Shown here: positions 24,513-37,080 of the stretch, in pieces | Layout: every line of letters begins with the position of its first letter | Numbering within the stretch: position 1 is the first letter of the stretch | Source: Paralvinella palmiformis | Lineage: Eukaryota; Annelida; Polychaeta; Terebellida; Alvinellidae | Reading direction: 5' to 3' | DNA: 64,000 nt | Assembly (NCBI GenBank): GCA_025642065.1 | Contig: JAODUP010000113.1 | Coordinates: 466,501-530,500, forward strand | Translations under genes and position numbers: made by a program | Notes under the pieces: model-generated | The model's database searches: none | The model's input: the letters and a program-made list of their open reading frames with translations, nothing else | What the model was told of the DNA's origin: nothing

Positions 24513-25331
24513 AATAATACTACTAATAATAATAATAATTATTATTATTATTATTATTATTATGGCAATAACATCATCAGCAGTAGAATACTCGTAGTAA
24601 AACATCTGTGTCAATCCAATAATTAATTATTAAATAAGACAACCAGAACAACACTCACTGATACCATCACTAGTCCTGTTGATACTACTAGTACTATTAC
24701 TGCTGCTGCTGCTACTATTACTACTAGTACTATTATTACTACTACTACTACGACTACTACTCTAAACAATACAAATAATAACAATAATATAACCTCATAT
24801 ATATAGAGATTTCGGGGGGGGGGGGAGGAAAATCATATTATTAGTATTACTATTATGCAATTTTCAATGTGATTATTGGCTTCCTCTCCGCGTTGAAACT
24901 GCATAGCGGCCAGCCGTTGTCTGGAACATGCTATTTCGTCGTAATACCTTTAGATGATGCCTAATCGAAGCAGCTATTACGCGTGTATAGGACACAAAAC
25001 AAAAACAGAGATAACAGTACATATCACTATATAATGTTCCTTCACCGTGTACCAACAATACTTTGTTGTGATGTTACACACGATATAGCTTTCACCCCCC
25101 CCCCGTGGAAGCCCGCAATCCTACAACCACTCAGCCTCCAGACAGATACAGAGAACCAACATATAAGCTTCACCAAAACATCATTAGACGGTGTTAATGC
25201 CATTAACATCTGAAATACTGAGTGACTGTATGACTCTGTGTTTGATCGAGCTCAGTCTTCATATTAACGTACACGGGCTGTCTCAGTATCTGGCTATTGT
25301 GTAGTATGAAGGTATATAATTGATTGGCACC

Positions 25332-25367
<36 letters not shown>

Positions 25368-25789
25368 CCTCATCGATCAAATTCAATCGGAGCTGGTACG
25401 CGGATATATGACTGTATTATTGTTCTGGCTCTTCCCCAAATATGGCCGACACCGAATATATTTGAGGGTATTTCGACATATATGGCTATATCGTGTAAAA
25501 GAATGACCTTTTACCCACACACACGCGCGCACACACAGACACACTATTCTTCCCCTGCCACCCTCACCAAAGGACCACAGAAGATGACACCTAGGATGGC
25601 TCTTCTTATCATCTAAACAGACCAGAAATACATTACCTTCGTCCTGCCTTCGTGTAGTGTGTCAGCAAGTAGATATGACGTATCCTAGCTATATAGTCAG
25701 ACTATGCTCGTCAGCATAACATGTCTAATGTTTGATCTTTGGCGATGAAGAATATATTTCAAACAACAGCTACTGGGGCGACATCCAGC

Positions 25790-25865
25790 CATCTTGCTGC
25801 GCGCATGCGCCTTGACACGGAATCGCGCCAATAATCGATTTTGTGGTTGCCACGGAAACGAGGGT
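25790..25865 (-). promoter_or_regulatory. Candidate CpG-type promoter with NRF-1-like and RFX X-box-like motifs
   Basis: A GC-rich island in AT-rich DNA contains gcgcatgcgc (25801-25810, NRF-1-like palindrome), a CCAAT box (about 25828) and GTTGCCACGGAAAC (25846-25859), close to the RFX X-box consensus GTYNCC-AT-RGNAAC. It lies 1.5 kb upstream of the first coding exon of the intrinsic-factor-like gene and could supply its 5' UTR exon. An ATG in good context at 25792 (-) opens only a short frame. The link to the gene is inference. Confidence 0.35.
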
Positions 25866-26085
25866 ATAATACGTGTGAGTGGTCTTAGGCGCGTGTGCGT
25901 GTGTGTGTGTGTTCACGCGCGCATATGCGGTCACATATAGTTTTACCTGTCTGTAATACAAGACTGTATAGTTACAGTGTTATATATACCCAATACAGAC
26001 TTTGTATTAGACCTAAATAGCAATACGTAACATCCGGCTGTATGAACTGGTATGTCATTTCCTTCATCTCCAAGTGTGATGCCTG

Positions 26086-26123
<38 letters not shown>

Positions 26124-26635
26124 CCCACTTTCCATTTTATACCTGGATAAACAAAATCTCCTGTCTCTGTGTTGACCTGAAACTAATACAAATTTCACAC
26201 TCTCCCAATCTCCCACGTGTAGTTTAAAACGTGAACGTATGGATCCATAGGTCACACGACAAGTGTTGTTCGTCCTACCTGACCTAGTTAAATGGCTCCT
26301 GTGTGTTCGCCTAATTATCTTCTCAAATAGCTACACGATGGTAACACTTTTTTTCGAACAGGAAAATAATATGGTGCCTCCTTCAAACTATATCGTCGGC
26401 AGTATAGCCAGGGATATTACTCGTCTTCTGGGAACGGATGTGGGTCAACTTAAGACTTACCTGGATCTAACAACTGGTGACACGGAGAACCTATCGGAGT
26501 ACACGATGTTTGACGGCCTGGCGTGACTAGAGCGAAGTAAAGATAAGATCAGGTGATTAACCCGACTATGAACCACAAAAAGAAGCTTAATCTCGTCAGT
26601 AATCTAAATATAGGTACTAAACTACCATCACCACC

Positions 26636-26716
26636 AAGTTAACCAAGCCGAGATTCGAACGCAGTTGGTAGTGATGTGTGGTCCAACGCGCTACCAATTA
26701 GACCACGGAGGCGTCC
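26636..26716 (-). mobile_element. SINE family A, head fragment
   Basis: Only the tRNA-like head remains: gccgagattcgaacgcagtt, ggtagtgatgtgtggtccaa, cgcgctaccaattagaccac. The body is missing or too diverged to align by eye. Confidence 0.6.
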
Positions 26717-26778
26717 TTGATCAAAATCATGAGTGGCATTTGTGAAATGAAATATCTCCCCCCCCGCCTCCTCACCCC

Positions 26779-26852
<74 letters not shown>
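26779..26852. repeat. CT then TA microsatellite
   Basis: A CT tract of about 40 bp runs directly into a TA tract of about 34 bp. Confidence 0.9.
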
Positions 26853-26856
<4 letters not shown>

Positions 26857-27184
26857 ATGTTGTGCGAAAAGTGCATACACGGATTATTTACCATGAACGT
26901 GTATATTTAATCTTCAAAAACGGGATGAGAAGGGTGTTATTGGTGTAATGTTATGATTACTTTGTGTACACAAGTCATGGATATTTCCAGGAGAGGATAT
27001 ACTTTGATCCGGATCGTTGACGGACACTATATAGTGGCCAACTTTGCGTACTTCTGGGCGTATTTTGTTGACCCTGAACTCCTGATAGATGCCCAAACCA
27101 TCGGCACAAAACCATCCACGCAGTACACCAGGCGGGGTGAAGTTGAGTACCTTGACGTAACGCCAAACAAGGGGAAAATACCAT

Positions 27185-27562
27185 AATCATTCTATTCACA
27201 CAGTGACGTATTTGTATCATTATCTCTCCACACTAATTAATGAGTGCCCACTGGTGTGACGCCATCACCTGGTGTGACGTCATCTCCGGAAAATTCCCAA
27301 TCAAACTACTTTAAATAAGATATCCCTTCTCCCACAACGTAAGTGAGCCACATGATTTACCCTAGAGCGATGTTTCCGATTGATCTCTCTCACAGTGAAA
27401 CATATCCTGAAGACGTTGATCCCGATTGACGACAGAGGCGTATAACTCATTAATCAGCTATTGTTAAATTATCCCTTAACGTAACGCTGGAAAAAATCGC
27501 TCAACTCGCGACTTGACCTCCTCTTATTTTACCCCAACAAACAAACAAACAAACAAACAAAC

Positions 27563-27593
<31 letters not shown>

Positions 27594-28320
27594 TTGGCCA
27601 AAATTCTTCCTCAATGATAGATCCTAAAAAGGTTAACTTATAATACAACAACCTCCCAACGACGAGAGAGAAGAAATCGGTCCAGTCGCGACATCCTCAC
27701 CCACCCACCCACCCACCCATCCTCCCATACAGAGTGTCAATCTCATACGGCGAGCCCGTTAAGGGAACAGTTCACCCTAAGATAATATTATTTTAATGTG
27801 TATAGTGCTAATATTTTTTTTTAACATGGGACTACCCAACCCCCAATAATAATAATAATAATAATAATAATAATCACGAACTATATCTGATATCATTGAT
27901 ATAAGGAAATAATCCCGATTACTGTAGGATGGCCATTAGAGCTCCTCGAATGCCAGATTGTATACGGTGGGAAGGAGGCAATAATGTGCTCTGACGTCAA
28001 CTAGCACAATTATCATGTAACCATCTCCGATACGGATCGAACAATCATCTTCGCGACCTTAACTAGCCCCGGACTCCACCTAGTAAATGACTCAGTCGTC
28101 GGTTCATTGGCATAAATCTAACAGCTCGGTAGACACCTCGTGTTACAAAAGTAGAGAATAATCTTCATTAGGTGTTTCAGTATAAAGTTATCTTTAGCCA
28201 TTTCATTAACATACGAGGCTGTTTGTACCAACTATATTGTAGTATATTCGTAAATATGCTTTTGTTTCGATATTATACACTTGGCTGACACTTGTTAACA
28301 CTGTTGTAATCGGATAATAC
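27185..28320. other. No gene recognised
   Basis: Mixed unique sequence with small repeats: a duplicated gtgtgacg(c/t)catc phrase at 27257-27285, AAAC and GA tracts at 27535-27592, an ACCC tract near 27700 and an AAT tract at 27845-27873. No coding frame is supported. Confidence 0.4.
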
Positions 28321-28324
28321 AAAC

Positions 28325-28470
28325 AGCTTGTACCTAATGACGTCACACTTCAAGAACATCCGGTTTGCGTTTGGCTTCAAAATGGCGGCGCCCGCAGACG
28401 AGTTATAGTAGATTCGCCAGAACTTTGAACTGGATTATTTAATATATGGCTGATCATATTCATATTTTTG
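28325..28470 (+). repeat. Dispersed repeat E, copy 1
   Basis: This stretch shares, in reverse orientation, attaaataatccagttcaaa, a cgggcgc(c/t)gccat(t/a)ttgaa phrase and an accgga motif with 39395-39475. The small frame starting at the aaaatggcggcg motif ends quickly and is not a gene. Confidence 0.5.
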
Positions 28471-28825
28471 ACGTCATTTATAATTTGTATGAACACATTT
28501 CTGTTAGTCATGAAATATTTTAATCACGGTTAACCTTAATTTGAGTTCCAAACACACAGAATGCGATTTTAGCGACGACTCTATTTCCCCAAAGAGAAAA
28601 ATAGCAACGTAGATGGTCAAACCCCACTTCCCCAGTTGGTCAAAGATAACGTTCCATTCATTATAAGGTAGTTTGTTAACAACTTATTAATGACTTGTTC
28701 GACCTGATGACACACTATAGTCAGTGTCCTGGGATTTGAGATTTGATGGTGGTCATTTTTCCGTTTCTATAATTTTGACACCACTACACCTACACTGGAA
28801 CGTTCTTATTTTCGACAACTCTTTC

Positions 28826-29392
28826 AGCGTTTGGACTTTATAGACAACCTGTTCTCCGTGTGGACTTTAAACACAATCTGTTCTGCGTGTGGACTTTAAA
28901 CACAACCCGTCCTGCATGTGGACTTTATATAGACAACCCATTCTGCGCGCGGACTTTGTAGACAACCCGTTCTGCATGTGAACTTTATAGACAATCCGTT
29001 GTGTATGTGAACTTTAAAGACAACCCGTTCTGCGTGTGGACTTTATAGACAACTCGTTCTGCGTGTGGACTTTATAGACAATCCGTTCTGCGTGTGGACT
29101 TTATAGACAATCCGTTCTGCGTGTGGACTTTATAGACAACCCGTTCTCCCTGTGGACTTTAACACAACCCGTTCTGCATGTAGACTTTATAGACAACCCG
29201 TTCTGCGTGTGAATATTAGAGACAACCAGTTCTGTGTGTGGACTTTATAGACAACCGTTCTGCGTGTGGACTTTATAGACAACCCGTTCTGCGTGTAGAC
29301 TTTATAGACAACCCGTTCTGCATGTGAACTTTAAAGACAACCCGTTCTGCGTGTGAATATTACAGACAATCCGTTCTGCGTGTTGACTTTAA
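28826..29392 (+). repeat. 29-bp minisatellite, about 19 units
   Basis: The unit is close to cccgttctgcgtgtggactt followed by tatagacaa. Variants change actttata to actttaaac, tgcgtgt to tgcatgt, or gtggact to gtgaata. The unit length is not a multiple of three, and no frame stays open across the array, so it is not coding. Confidence 0.9.
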
Positions 29393-29819
29393 GGCTAATT
29401 TTCAGGAACAAGTCTAAATACATGGTACTAATGTGCAATGATCGCTGGAGTTATTATTGATATATGAGGCTTTGTTTTACAATTAGGTATGTCATTCTGA
29501 ACACAACATGAAACAAAATATACAACTTGTGTATCAGTTGTTAATTCCTGTGCTTTATAGCGTTAATTGCGATTAATAATTATGATTAATAATGTTGTAT
29601 AATAACCATACATTTTAGTTACCTGTCTTGTATGTCTGTCCAGTAATCGAATATTTTCCTTTTTAAAGGGATTAGCCTTCATTATTGCTTGTTCCTCTGT
29701 GCTCCTTAATAATTTCTGGGCTCACGCCCGATTTCATACACACACACACACGCGCGCGCGCTTATTCGGCACAGCCTCTATGTTGAAGTGGTTGAGAAAC
29801 TCCTCCCCGGAAAAGTACG

Positions 29820-30069
29820 GAAAGATGGAGCCGAAATACCCTCAAGGTGGCCACAGCCAGAGTGTGTTACGTCCTCAAGGGGTCTTAACGTCCCCCTTTA
29901 TTTTTAATAATTAAGTGGAGACGGCAGCGCCATTTAACGTGGTCAACCACCCACGATGTTGTGAGCCGAGAAATTAATACCTGGAAAAGTTTCCACCTCT
30001 TGCTCGGATCGAACCAGTGACCCTTGGCACCAGGTGCCAGTTGCTTAACCGCTAGGCCACCGGAGCTCA
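29820..30069 (-). mobile_element. SINE family B, copy 2
   Basis: Reverse-orientation copy of 9874-10126, with head ccgctaggccaccggagctc and B-box-like ggatcgaacc. The 61-codon minus frame across it is repeat-derived. It is followed by a CTA triplet tract (30070-30110). Confidence 0.75.
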
Positions 30070-30070
30070 C

Positions 30071-30101
<31 letters not shown>

Positions 30102-30579
30102 AACTACTACTAGTCGACCACTACTACTACTGTTGTTTTTGTTATAACAATGGAAGTGCTGGTATTTCCAAGTTAATTAATTAATGGTCAGACGATTCAT
30201 TTCATATAGGAATTAATATCTATTTGTTTAAATGAGAAGTGAATTCAAAATATTCAGCACGATTCAAGATCGAATATATATATATATATATATATATACA
30301 TGATATGTAAAACAAACTAACAAATACTCCGTGACACAACACACGTAACTTTTCTTCTGGTTCGCTTTAAATGTACAAACACAGCCACGCATACCATATG
30401 CAGTAACACCTGGATGGCCATTCATCAATAATGATCGTCATAAACGTAAACAAATAAGCACGTGGTCGACCGGGGTTCACGTGTCACTCCATGGTTACTG
30501 GAAGCTATTTTGTTATTCACGTTCCTATTAAGATCCTGAAGGGTATAGGCAGGCTGGAATCTAACCCATTCTTCTCGCT

Positions 30580-30800
30580 GGCTGACATATCAAACACCAG
30601 AGGACACATAACCTGAAGCTAGTGAAGCGCCGCTCAAGATCAAGTTTGAGGCAAAACATATTCAATCAGAGAGTGACAAAGATTGGAACGGGTTATCAGC
30701 GCACGTAGTAGACAGTTCCACATTAAATACAATCAAGTCCCGATTAGACAAACATTGGATTAGGGGGAGTTACAATCTGCCGTGATGCATTAGATAAGAA
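30580..30800 (+). mobile_element. Non-LTR retrotransposon ORF2 C-terminal remnant
   Basis: Joined loosely across frames, the translation includes NTRGH and then D-W-N-G-L-S-A-H-V-V-D-S-S-T-L-N, with I-K-S-R-L-D-K-H-W. This matches the F-x-x-R-V-x-x-x-W-N-x-L-P-x-x-V-V ending typical of CR1/L2-like and related ORF2 proteins. Frameshifts and stops show that it is dead. Confidence 0.6.
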
Positions 30801-31429
30801 ATATCTTACATAGAAAACAAGACTTGACCGGGCCATCACTACTTCATAGATCTGGTATCAAGGTATATAGTATAATAGCGCCAGGTTTTCTCTGAAACTG
30901 TCTATTGCATGGGTACGCATATCGATCCTCGTCTAAACGCGTGCATACATATGCGGTTATTTACATGATTTTTTAAATGATATATATATATATATATATA
31001 TATATCGTGTAATAAGTGTATATCATAATACATTTATACGTATTTATAGGCATATATATATATATATATATGGTCATTCTTTTATTGGGGTATCTTTTCA
31101 CATTACAAAACAAACAAAGATGTTGAGTTTTAATCAGTGTTTATTTTGTTTAAATAAATAAATATAATATCTAACAATCAGAAAACCATAACTTGCTAAG
31201 TTAAATTACAAATATATTTCGTGTTAAATATACTTATATTCTTGCACATGATTTGCCACTGGATTAAAAAAAATTAAGTACAGCCGTACGTGTCATTGAT
31301 AGTTGGCATTTAGAGGCGAATCATCCACACACGAGTGATGTATGTTGATATATTGCTATATTTGATTTGTTACAGTCAACCGAGAAACACAATACCCTGT
31401 ACTTAAACTAGGTAAGAGTCCCCCCCTCC

Positions 31430-31520
31430 GATAGGGGCCACTATGCAAATAAACGCTATCCGCGCGTGCGCACTAACGACCATAAAACACGATTCGGTAT
31501 AAACAGAAGGCCAAGGACTT
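31430..31520 (+). promoter_or_regulatory. Putative AOX1 promoter with NRF-1 and octamer motifs
   Basis: A perfect octamer ATGCAAAT (31443-31450) is followed by cgcgcgtgcgca (31461-31472), whose complement fits the NRF-1 consensus YGCGCAYGCGCR exactly. A TATA-like ggtataaac lies near 31497. The next GT donor in a purine-rich leader is at 31558. NRF-1 controls many nuclear genes for mitochondrial proteins, which fits AOX. The transcription start is inferred. Confidence 0.45.
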
Positions 31521-31557
31521 GCTTTTAACTGAAAAGGAGAGAAGAAAAGAACACAAG
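31510..31557 (+). other. Probable AOX1 5' UTR exon
   Basis: The leader ends at a good donor (cacaag|gtaatg, GT at 31558). The acceptor at 35331-35332 (ctccaacag) would complete a 3.8 kb first intron, mirroring the 5' UTR intron of AOX2. The exact start is unknown. Confidence 0.4.
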
Positions 31558-33844
31558 GTAATGATTGGCAGCGATTTATATTTACTTAGGGAAATTGTAG
31601 CTTGGTAGAGAACCCAACATTTGTTACTGTTATTGATGTCATCTCTGAAGTTTATGAGATAGGTTGGTCATTAACTGTCTGTTTTCGACTTCTAGGTTGA
31701 GTGACTGTCAGTCAGTGTCACTGCGTTGTTGTCAATAGTATGTCAAGGATTCCCCCCCCCCACTATTTGTCATTCAAATGATAAATAGTTGCCGAAACAG
31801 GGACAAATGGCTTAGTCATAATGTTGTGCTGTATCCGATATTAGCCTGCTTATAGAACATCTGTAAATAGCAACTCTGTAAAAAATTAATAAGTTAAAGC
31901 ATCTAAATTCGTAATGTTTGGCTTCACCATCCGAGGCAGCCTTAAAACTAATTGTTTTGTGTAGTTCTGTGCGTGTTTGTGGTTAACGGTGGTACGTGTG
32001 CGTCAATGAGCAAGCTCGTCACGGTGACTAGTTCACAACAAAAGCCCCAAATGACGATTTTATGTACAGACGTTTATCACTTGATGTAGACTACCTTTAC
32101 AAAAGGAATGCTGTTAATGTGTTATTGAAATGGGTCAGATTTTGACCTCCTTTCTACGTCACTGTGGTCGCAATAGTAGAATAGATAATTGTTGATAAAC
32201 ATGATTATTGTAAATTGACTGTGGTATTTGTTACAGTTAATTGAAATGTAGATGATATATTGTCATGGAGTAATATAGTAATTAGTCATCATCCCTAATC
32301 GATTACACTATGACTATCTATGTAATCATAATCGGTGATTAGATCATTTTCTTGATTACCCAGGAGGATGCTTGATTATTTAGAATGTGATATCATCCCA
32401 TATCGCAACATATTTCAGAAATAAATATTATGTGATTTTATTCCAATCACTCCCTGGGGCCAGTGACTGAGTTTCCACTATTCACGCTATTACCCGTATG
32501 GATCTATCTGCGATTTTATCCTAGTTTTTACATGAACTTAAGAGGCTATGGTCACACTGTACATGATGCATCACATAATTAAATGGTAACTTGAGCCCGC
32601 TGGTTTACACACAGTACCACTGGAGCATGGTAAATGGTTGGTCATTTTAATGGGGTAATATTTGACATCATGCATTGTATGTGTTTGGGTGGATTCTCTA
32701 ATTTGCCTGGCAGTCTTGTAAGAATGAATTCAGTGCTACCAGCAGTGGGATGAAGTTATTTCCAAAATGTTTAGCGGATTATTGATTCGGGTGAATAGTA
32801 AATATAGTACTTATTCATTGATCAGTGTATAAGAAATGATGAAGTATAATTTATTGATTATCAGTATATAACCCTAAACATGTGCAGTAGTAAGTATTTC
32901 AGAATTATTAATATCATGTTCTTGGCAATGGAATGCCAATTTTGTAAAGTTATTTAAATGACTTCCATACTTTTTCCTAGTTATTAACTTATTTATTATA
33001 CAAATTTGACATGTTTTACATCCTAGGCTATTCACTTAGTTTATTTTGTGGATATTGCACTGTGGACCTTCCAAGTTTGGGTTCGAATCCCGGTGTAAGC
33101 TGTGTCTGTGGATTGTTTTATCTAGCCATCTCATTTCCATAAGCAGTTAACACTTTGCCACATTTCCAGAGTGATACTAAAGGGTGGATTAAATCAATAA
33201 CCCGTTCTAACCCACACATTCACCCAACTCTTAAGCTGCTAAAGGAGTATTGAGCTCACAGCTGCTTAACAAAGAAACAGCTGTCTCATACAATAATGGC
33301 TGTTTCTGACAGTTGTTCGTTTACATTCATGTTGACTGACTGCCATTTGGTGTATAAGAATCATCCAAGCTAGTGACAGTCAGAACCTCTGAATAAGTAT
33401 TAGGCAACTCTCTGTCAGATCAATGAATGTAGCAGTCAGCTTATATTCCTTGACTTATTTAAGAAATTTCCCAGTGTATTGTGTGCAAAAATTGCATGTT
33501 GAATCAACTTTGTTAGTAATGCGGCCCTAATCCACCCCTAATGCTACAAATTTTGAATTAAGTCATTACAATTTAAAAATACCCTGTGTTTTCCCACTGT
33601 TTTGTGGTTGCCCTGTTATAATGTTATTCATCATTGAGCAGAGCATTGGAAACTGTATTGAGGCATTTTGTTTGTAGCAGATTTATTGCCTGTTACTTAC
33701 ACTGCATTATACATACCATCATTGATCAGTGTACCCCAAGTCATGTATGCATACACCATGTTGAATATCTTAAAGTTAACATGAGGGCTTTCTGATGGTG
33801 CAGTAGTGGCCACAATTGTGTTATTATTATTAAAAGTGTCCAGG

Positions 33845-34167
33845 ACCAGACGTAGGGTCAATTCAATTCTGGACTTGTTTATTTAAAACAAAATGGAATT
33901 TGAATCGATAAATTGGAATTGAAGTTTGCTACCAAAAAAACCTCCTCTGAGTACTGACTCCAAGCAATCCAGTATTGAGAAGTGGATGTACCCATAAAGG
34001 TGATGGATGACCTCAAATTGGCTACAATGCTAGATCCATGTTTCAAATTGGACTGGTGCCAGAATGACGAGTCTCATGATGTCTGTGATCTACTGACTTC
34101 CCAAGTGGTGCAATTGTCACCAACAACTCCAGCAGAGTATATGGAATTAAATTGGAAATATATATAA
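33845..34167 (+). mobile_element. hAT-family transposase remnant
   Basis: The frame at 33982-34167 contains LKLATMLDPCFKLDWC, followed by a helix-like SHDVCDLLTSQVVQL. The L-A-x-x-L-D-P-x-F-K signature is typical of hAT transposases of the ZBED type. The upstream DNA holds the AATTGGAATT-type sequence also seen at 3585-3925. Only about 60 codons remain, inside AOX1 intron 1. Confidence 0.55.
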
Positions 34168-34539
34168 TTACTACTTGTGATGAAACTAATCATTTATTAC
34201 AGTTAACATACTTTAAATTAGTTGCTCTGCACATTCTTTTATTTGGGAAGCCCCTCTCAGGTCCTTAACTTCTTTAGTGAAGCATTTCAGCTATTCAGGT
34301 ATCTGATGTTAACAGGCTAATTTTACTTGGGTACAACAACAACGTGATCCCATACCAAAACAGACAATTACGGCCGACACAATGAACTAGGGTCTCACCA
34401 AATCAAGATTAATGATTGGGTCATTTAGCTTACATGACTGATTTGGTAAAGAGACTTTTACCTTAAATTAAGACATAGTCAGTATCAGTGTACGCCAGTC
34501 TTCTATAAAAAGGACATTTCACCCTAGTGCATTATTATA

Positions 34540-34872
34540 GACAATTTCTGCGACGCATGCGCAGTCCACATCTACTACGGTTTACGGGTCATTGAAGCCA
34601 ATTGTAGTAGCACGGAACAAGAAGTGTAATTCACTAATTGTTTGTAAATTTTCGTTTTGGGGGATTCACAGAACTAAATCGAACTACAAGTTGTTGTAGC
34701 AGTTTAATTTGTATTAAATATAACATTTTTACTAATAGATGAGATTATTTGTGTGGGAAAAGTTGACAGTTTAATTTTGCCTGAAAAAACCCCCATGTTA
34801 TTGAAAATAAATCATCAAGTTGGGAACTGTAACAGACAAGTTATCAATATATGAAACATATTGTGATCTCCA
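34540..34872 (+). repeat. Dispersed repeat D, copy 1
   Basis: It matches 63328-63664 in reverse orientation through gacaatttctg, tccacatctact, ggtttacgggtca, ggaacaagaagtgtaatt, attcacagaactaaatc, aaagttgacagttta and aataaatcatcaagttggga. It has no tRNA-like head or open frame. Confidence 0.7.
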
Positions 34873-35401
34873 TGATCTCACGACTGGTAAAAGAATGTTT
34901 TTATCGTACGGTTCAGCGAGCCCGGTGAAACGCAACCCATAAACAAAACAGACATTCGCTAGATGGTGCAGTCATCGCAGAAATTGTTTGTTGTTTCATA
35001 TTTTTTGGATATAGGAGTGTGACCTTTATTTTATTTATGCATGTAAAGATTATCTTTTTTTAAAGTTGTAGCATCAGAATTTTATTCAGAAAATTTTAAC
35101 ATTATTAACATTTATTTAAACCCAATGTAGTAAAGTAAATTAAAATAATTTCTTTCCATTTATACCAACACTATAATTCCATATAAGTACCTATTAATAA
35201 ACAGGACAGTTTTAAAGAGAGCAGGGACCATTTCAGTAATGAGCTGTTTATTTATCAGTAACCTGTTCAGCATTAAAGTTTTATGTGCGTTATTGTATTT
35301 GTTTTACTGTTGACTTGAATTGTCTCCAACAGGCAGTATCCCAATCTGAGACGGTAGTTTTAGTTCGAGCACGCTTAGCTGTGGTTACCACCACCATCGT
35401 G

Positions 35402-37035
35402 ATGAGAGTTATGTTATTTCTACCAAGAGTCCTTGCCCAGTCAGCTCGAACAACCTCATTGCTATGTCAACTGCCAAAGGCCAATTATGGCTTTGCGCCT
35501 CAAGTGTCCAGAGGTTTCTCCCTCAGCCAAGTGAGTAAACCTATTTTGCAAAATGTTTTTCATGAGGTATGCACTATAATCGAACCAACTGTGTAGAATC
35601 TGGAATGTCACTAGACCAGAAATTGGGAAAATGCTGAACACTCGTTTGATGCACATCGTCTTAAAGTACGATCTGTGTAAATCAGAACACCCTCATGGCC
35701 AAAGAAGCTAATGGCAGGTGTTAAAATGCTCAGTTAGATTAGTATGCTTAATACAGTTACATAAACGCTACATTGTTAACTTGTTGATATAGATCTGTTT
35801 TGGTTCGGATTGTTAATTTCCTCGGTGGTAAGAAATACTGGGAATAACTGTGCAAGACTTGGAATTAAAATGAATGGCACATTGCAGTACACCTGATCAT
35901 CTTCAACATATTTACCTACATATACATATATCTGGATTTGTTGCCTTAGCTCACTGAAACTGCTATTTCTTGTTCGTCATCCGGCGGCCGTAATATAGCA
36001 ACAGTTACATTTCTGTTGAAGGATGATCTGTGGAATGTATATTTTGGCTTCAACTCCAGCCATAAACTCTTAAGACAGATTAGGACTTTTTAAAGCTGCA
36101 TGTACAATCTGGATCCACTGTGATGTTGTGCGTGGATCATGTTTATGATGTTATAATCTCCCATTAACATGGAGAGTAATGGTTGTATTCATGCAATAGG
36201 TCTGTATGTATGAGGGACGGGGGCATGATACATGTGTACAACTTTTTGCCCAGTCGTTATTTCATTTATTTTCTCTATTTGAGAATGCGAGAATAACAAC
36301 AACTTATACTATAGGAAAGTTAATCAATACTTTTTCTAGGATTTCCCAAATCAAGGAGTATTGATTGGACAGGCAGTAATTCCTTGGATTTTCTAACTCA
36401 CTATTTACCAGATAATCTGTGGCATACTAATTAGACCTTCTGCCGATGTGTCGTATATAAGGCTTATTTATTGAATCCCCCCCCATTCATTTAAATAATG
36501 GTAATTTTAAGGTCATTTCTGTTGTTTATTTTGCTTAATCGGTTTGTTTGCGAGGGGTACTATCTTTACTGATATGGTTTACTAATACAAGAATGTTTTA
36601 AATCATGTTTACACAAGTTGTTAGATCTTAGGAACTGTCATATTTCATATATAAACTGATTGAAAAGTCAGAAATATTTAAACTGCTTTAAATATTCTGC
36701 GCTGATCTGGGTTTGTGTGCGGATTGGGTAAAATAAAATTTAACTGGATTTATTTTTAAATTTTGCTTAATTACTTTTACAGGTATTGACTAGTCCAAGT
36801 TCAGAGAAAGGTCAGAATACTGAACCAGAGACAATAGACAATGTGGTGGCTGATCGTATTAAAGACATTAAAAGTGGAAAGTTTGACAAGGTCAAGGATC
36901 CACAAACGCTGAAGCATTTCAGGTTTGAAAGTAAAGATATCTTTACAGTCTTGGATATGTTGGGTGTGTAAAACAGCATTGGGTTTTCGTTGTTTGTCTA
37001 TTAATATTTTTGTTCTCTGTCTGTCTGTCTGTCTG

Positions 37036-37080
<45 letters not shown>

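Larger units (their letters stand above)
26461..27150 (-). other. Two weak candidate coding exons, unidentified
   Basis: Segment 27150-27003 (- strand) is open for 49 codons between an acceptor-like cgtcaag and a GTATAT donor; it includes GVLRGWFCADGLGIYQEF. Segment 26526-26461 lies between a good acceptor (cgctctag) and a perfect GTAAGT donor, and its phase (1) matches. I recognise no domain. Open frames on the + strand overlap both. They could be exons of a separate minus-strand gene, upstream exons of the intrinsic-factor-like gene, or chance. Confidence 0.25.

Noticed and set aside
26263..26526. An 87-codon + strand frame with a good-looking acceptor (ttcgaacag)
   Set aside because: It has no recognisable domain, and a stronger splice-site pair lies on the opposite strand within it. 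Undecidable, so not called.
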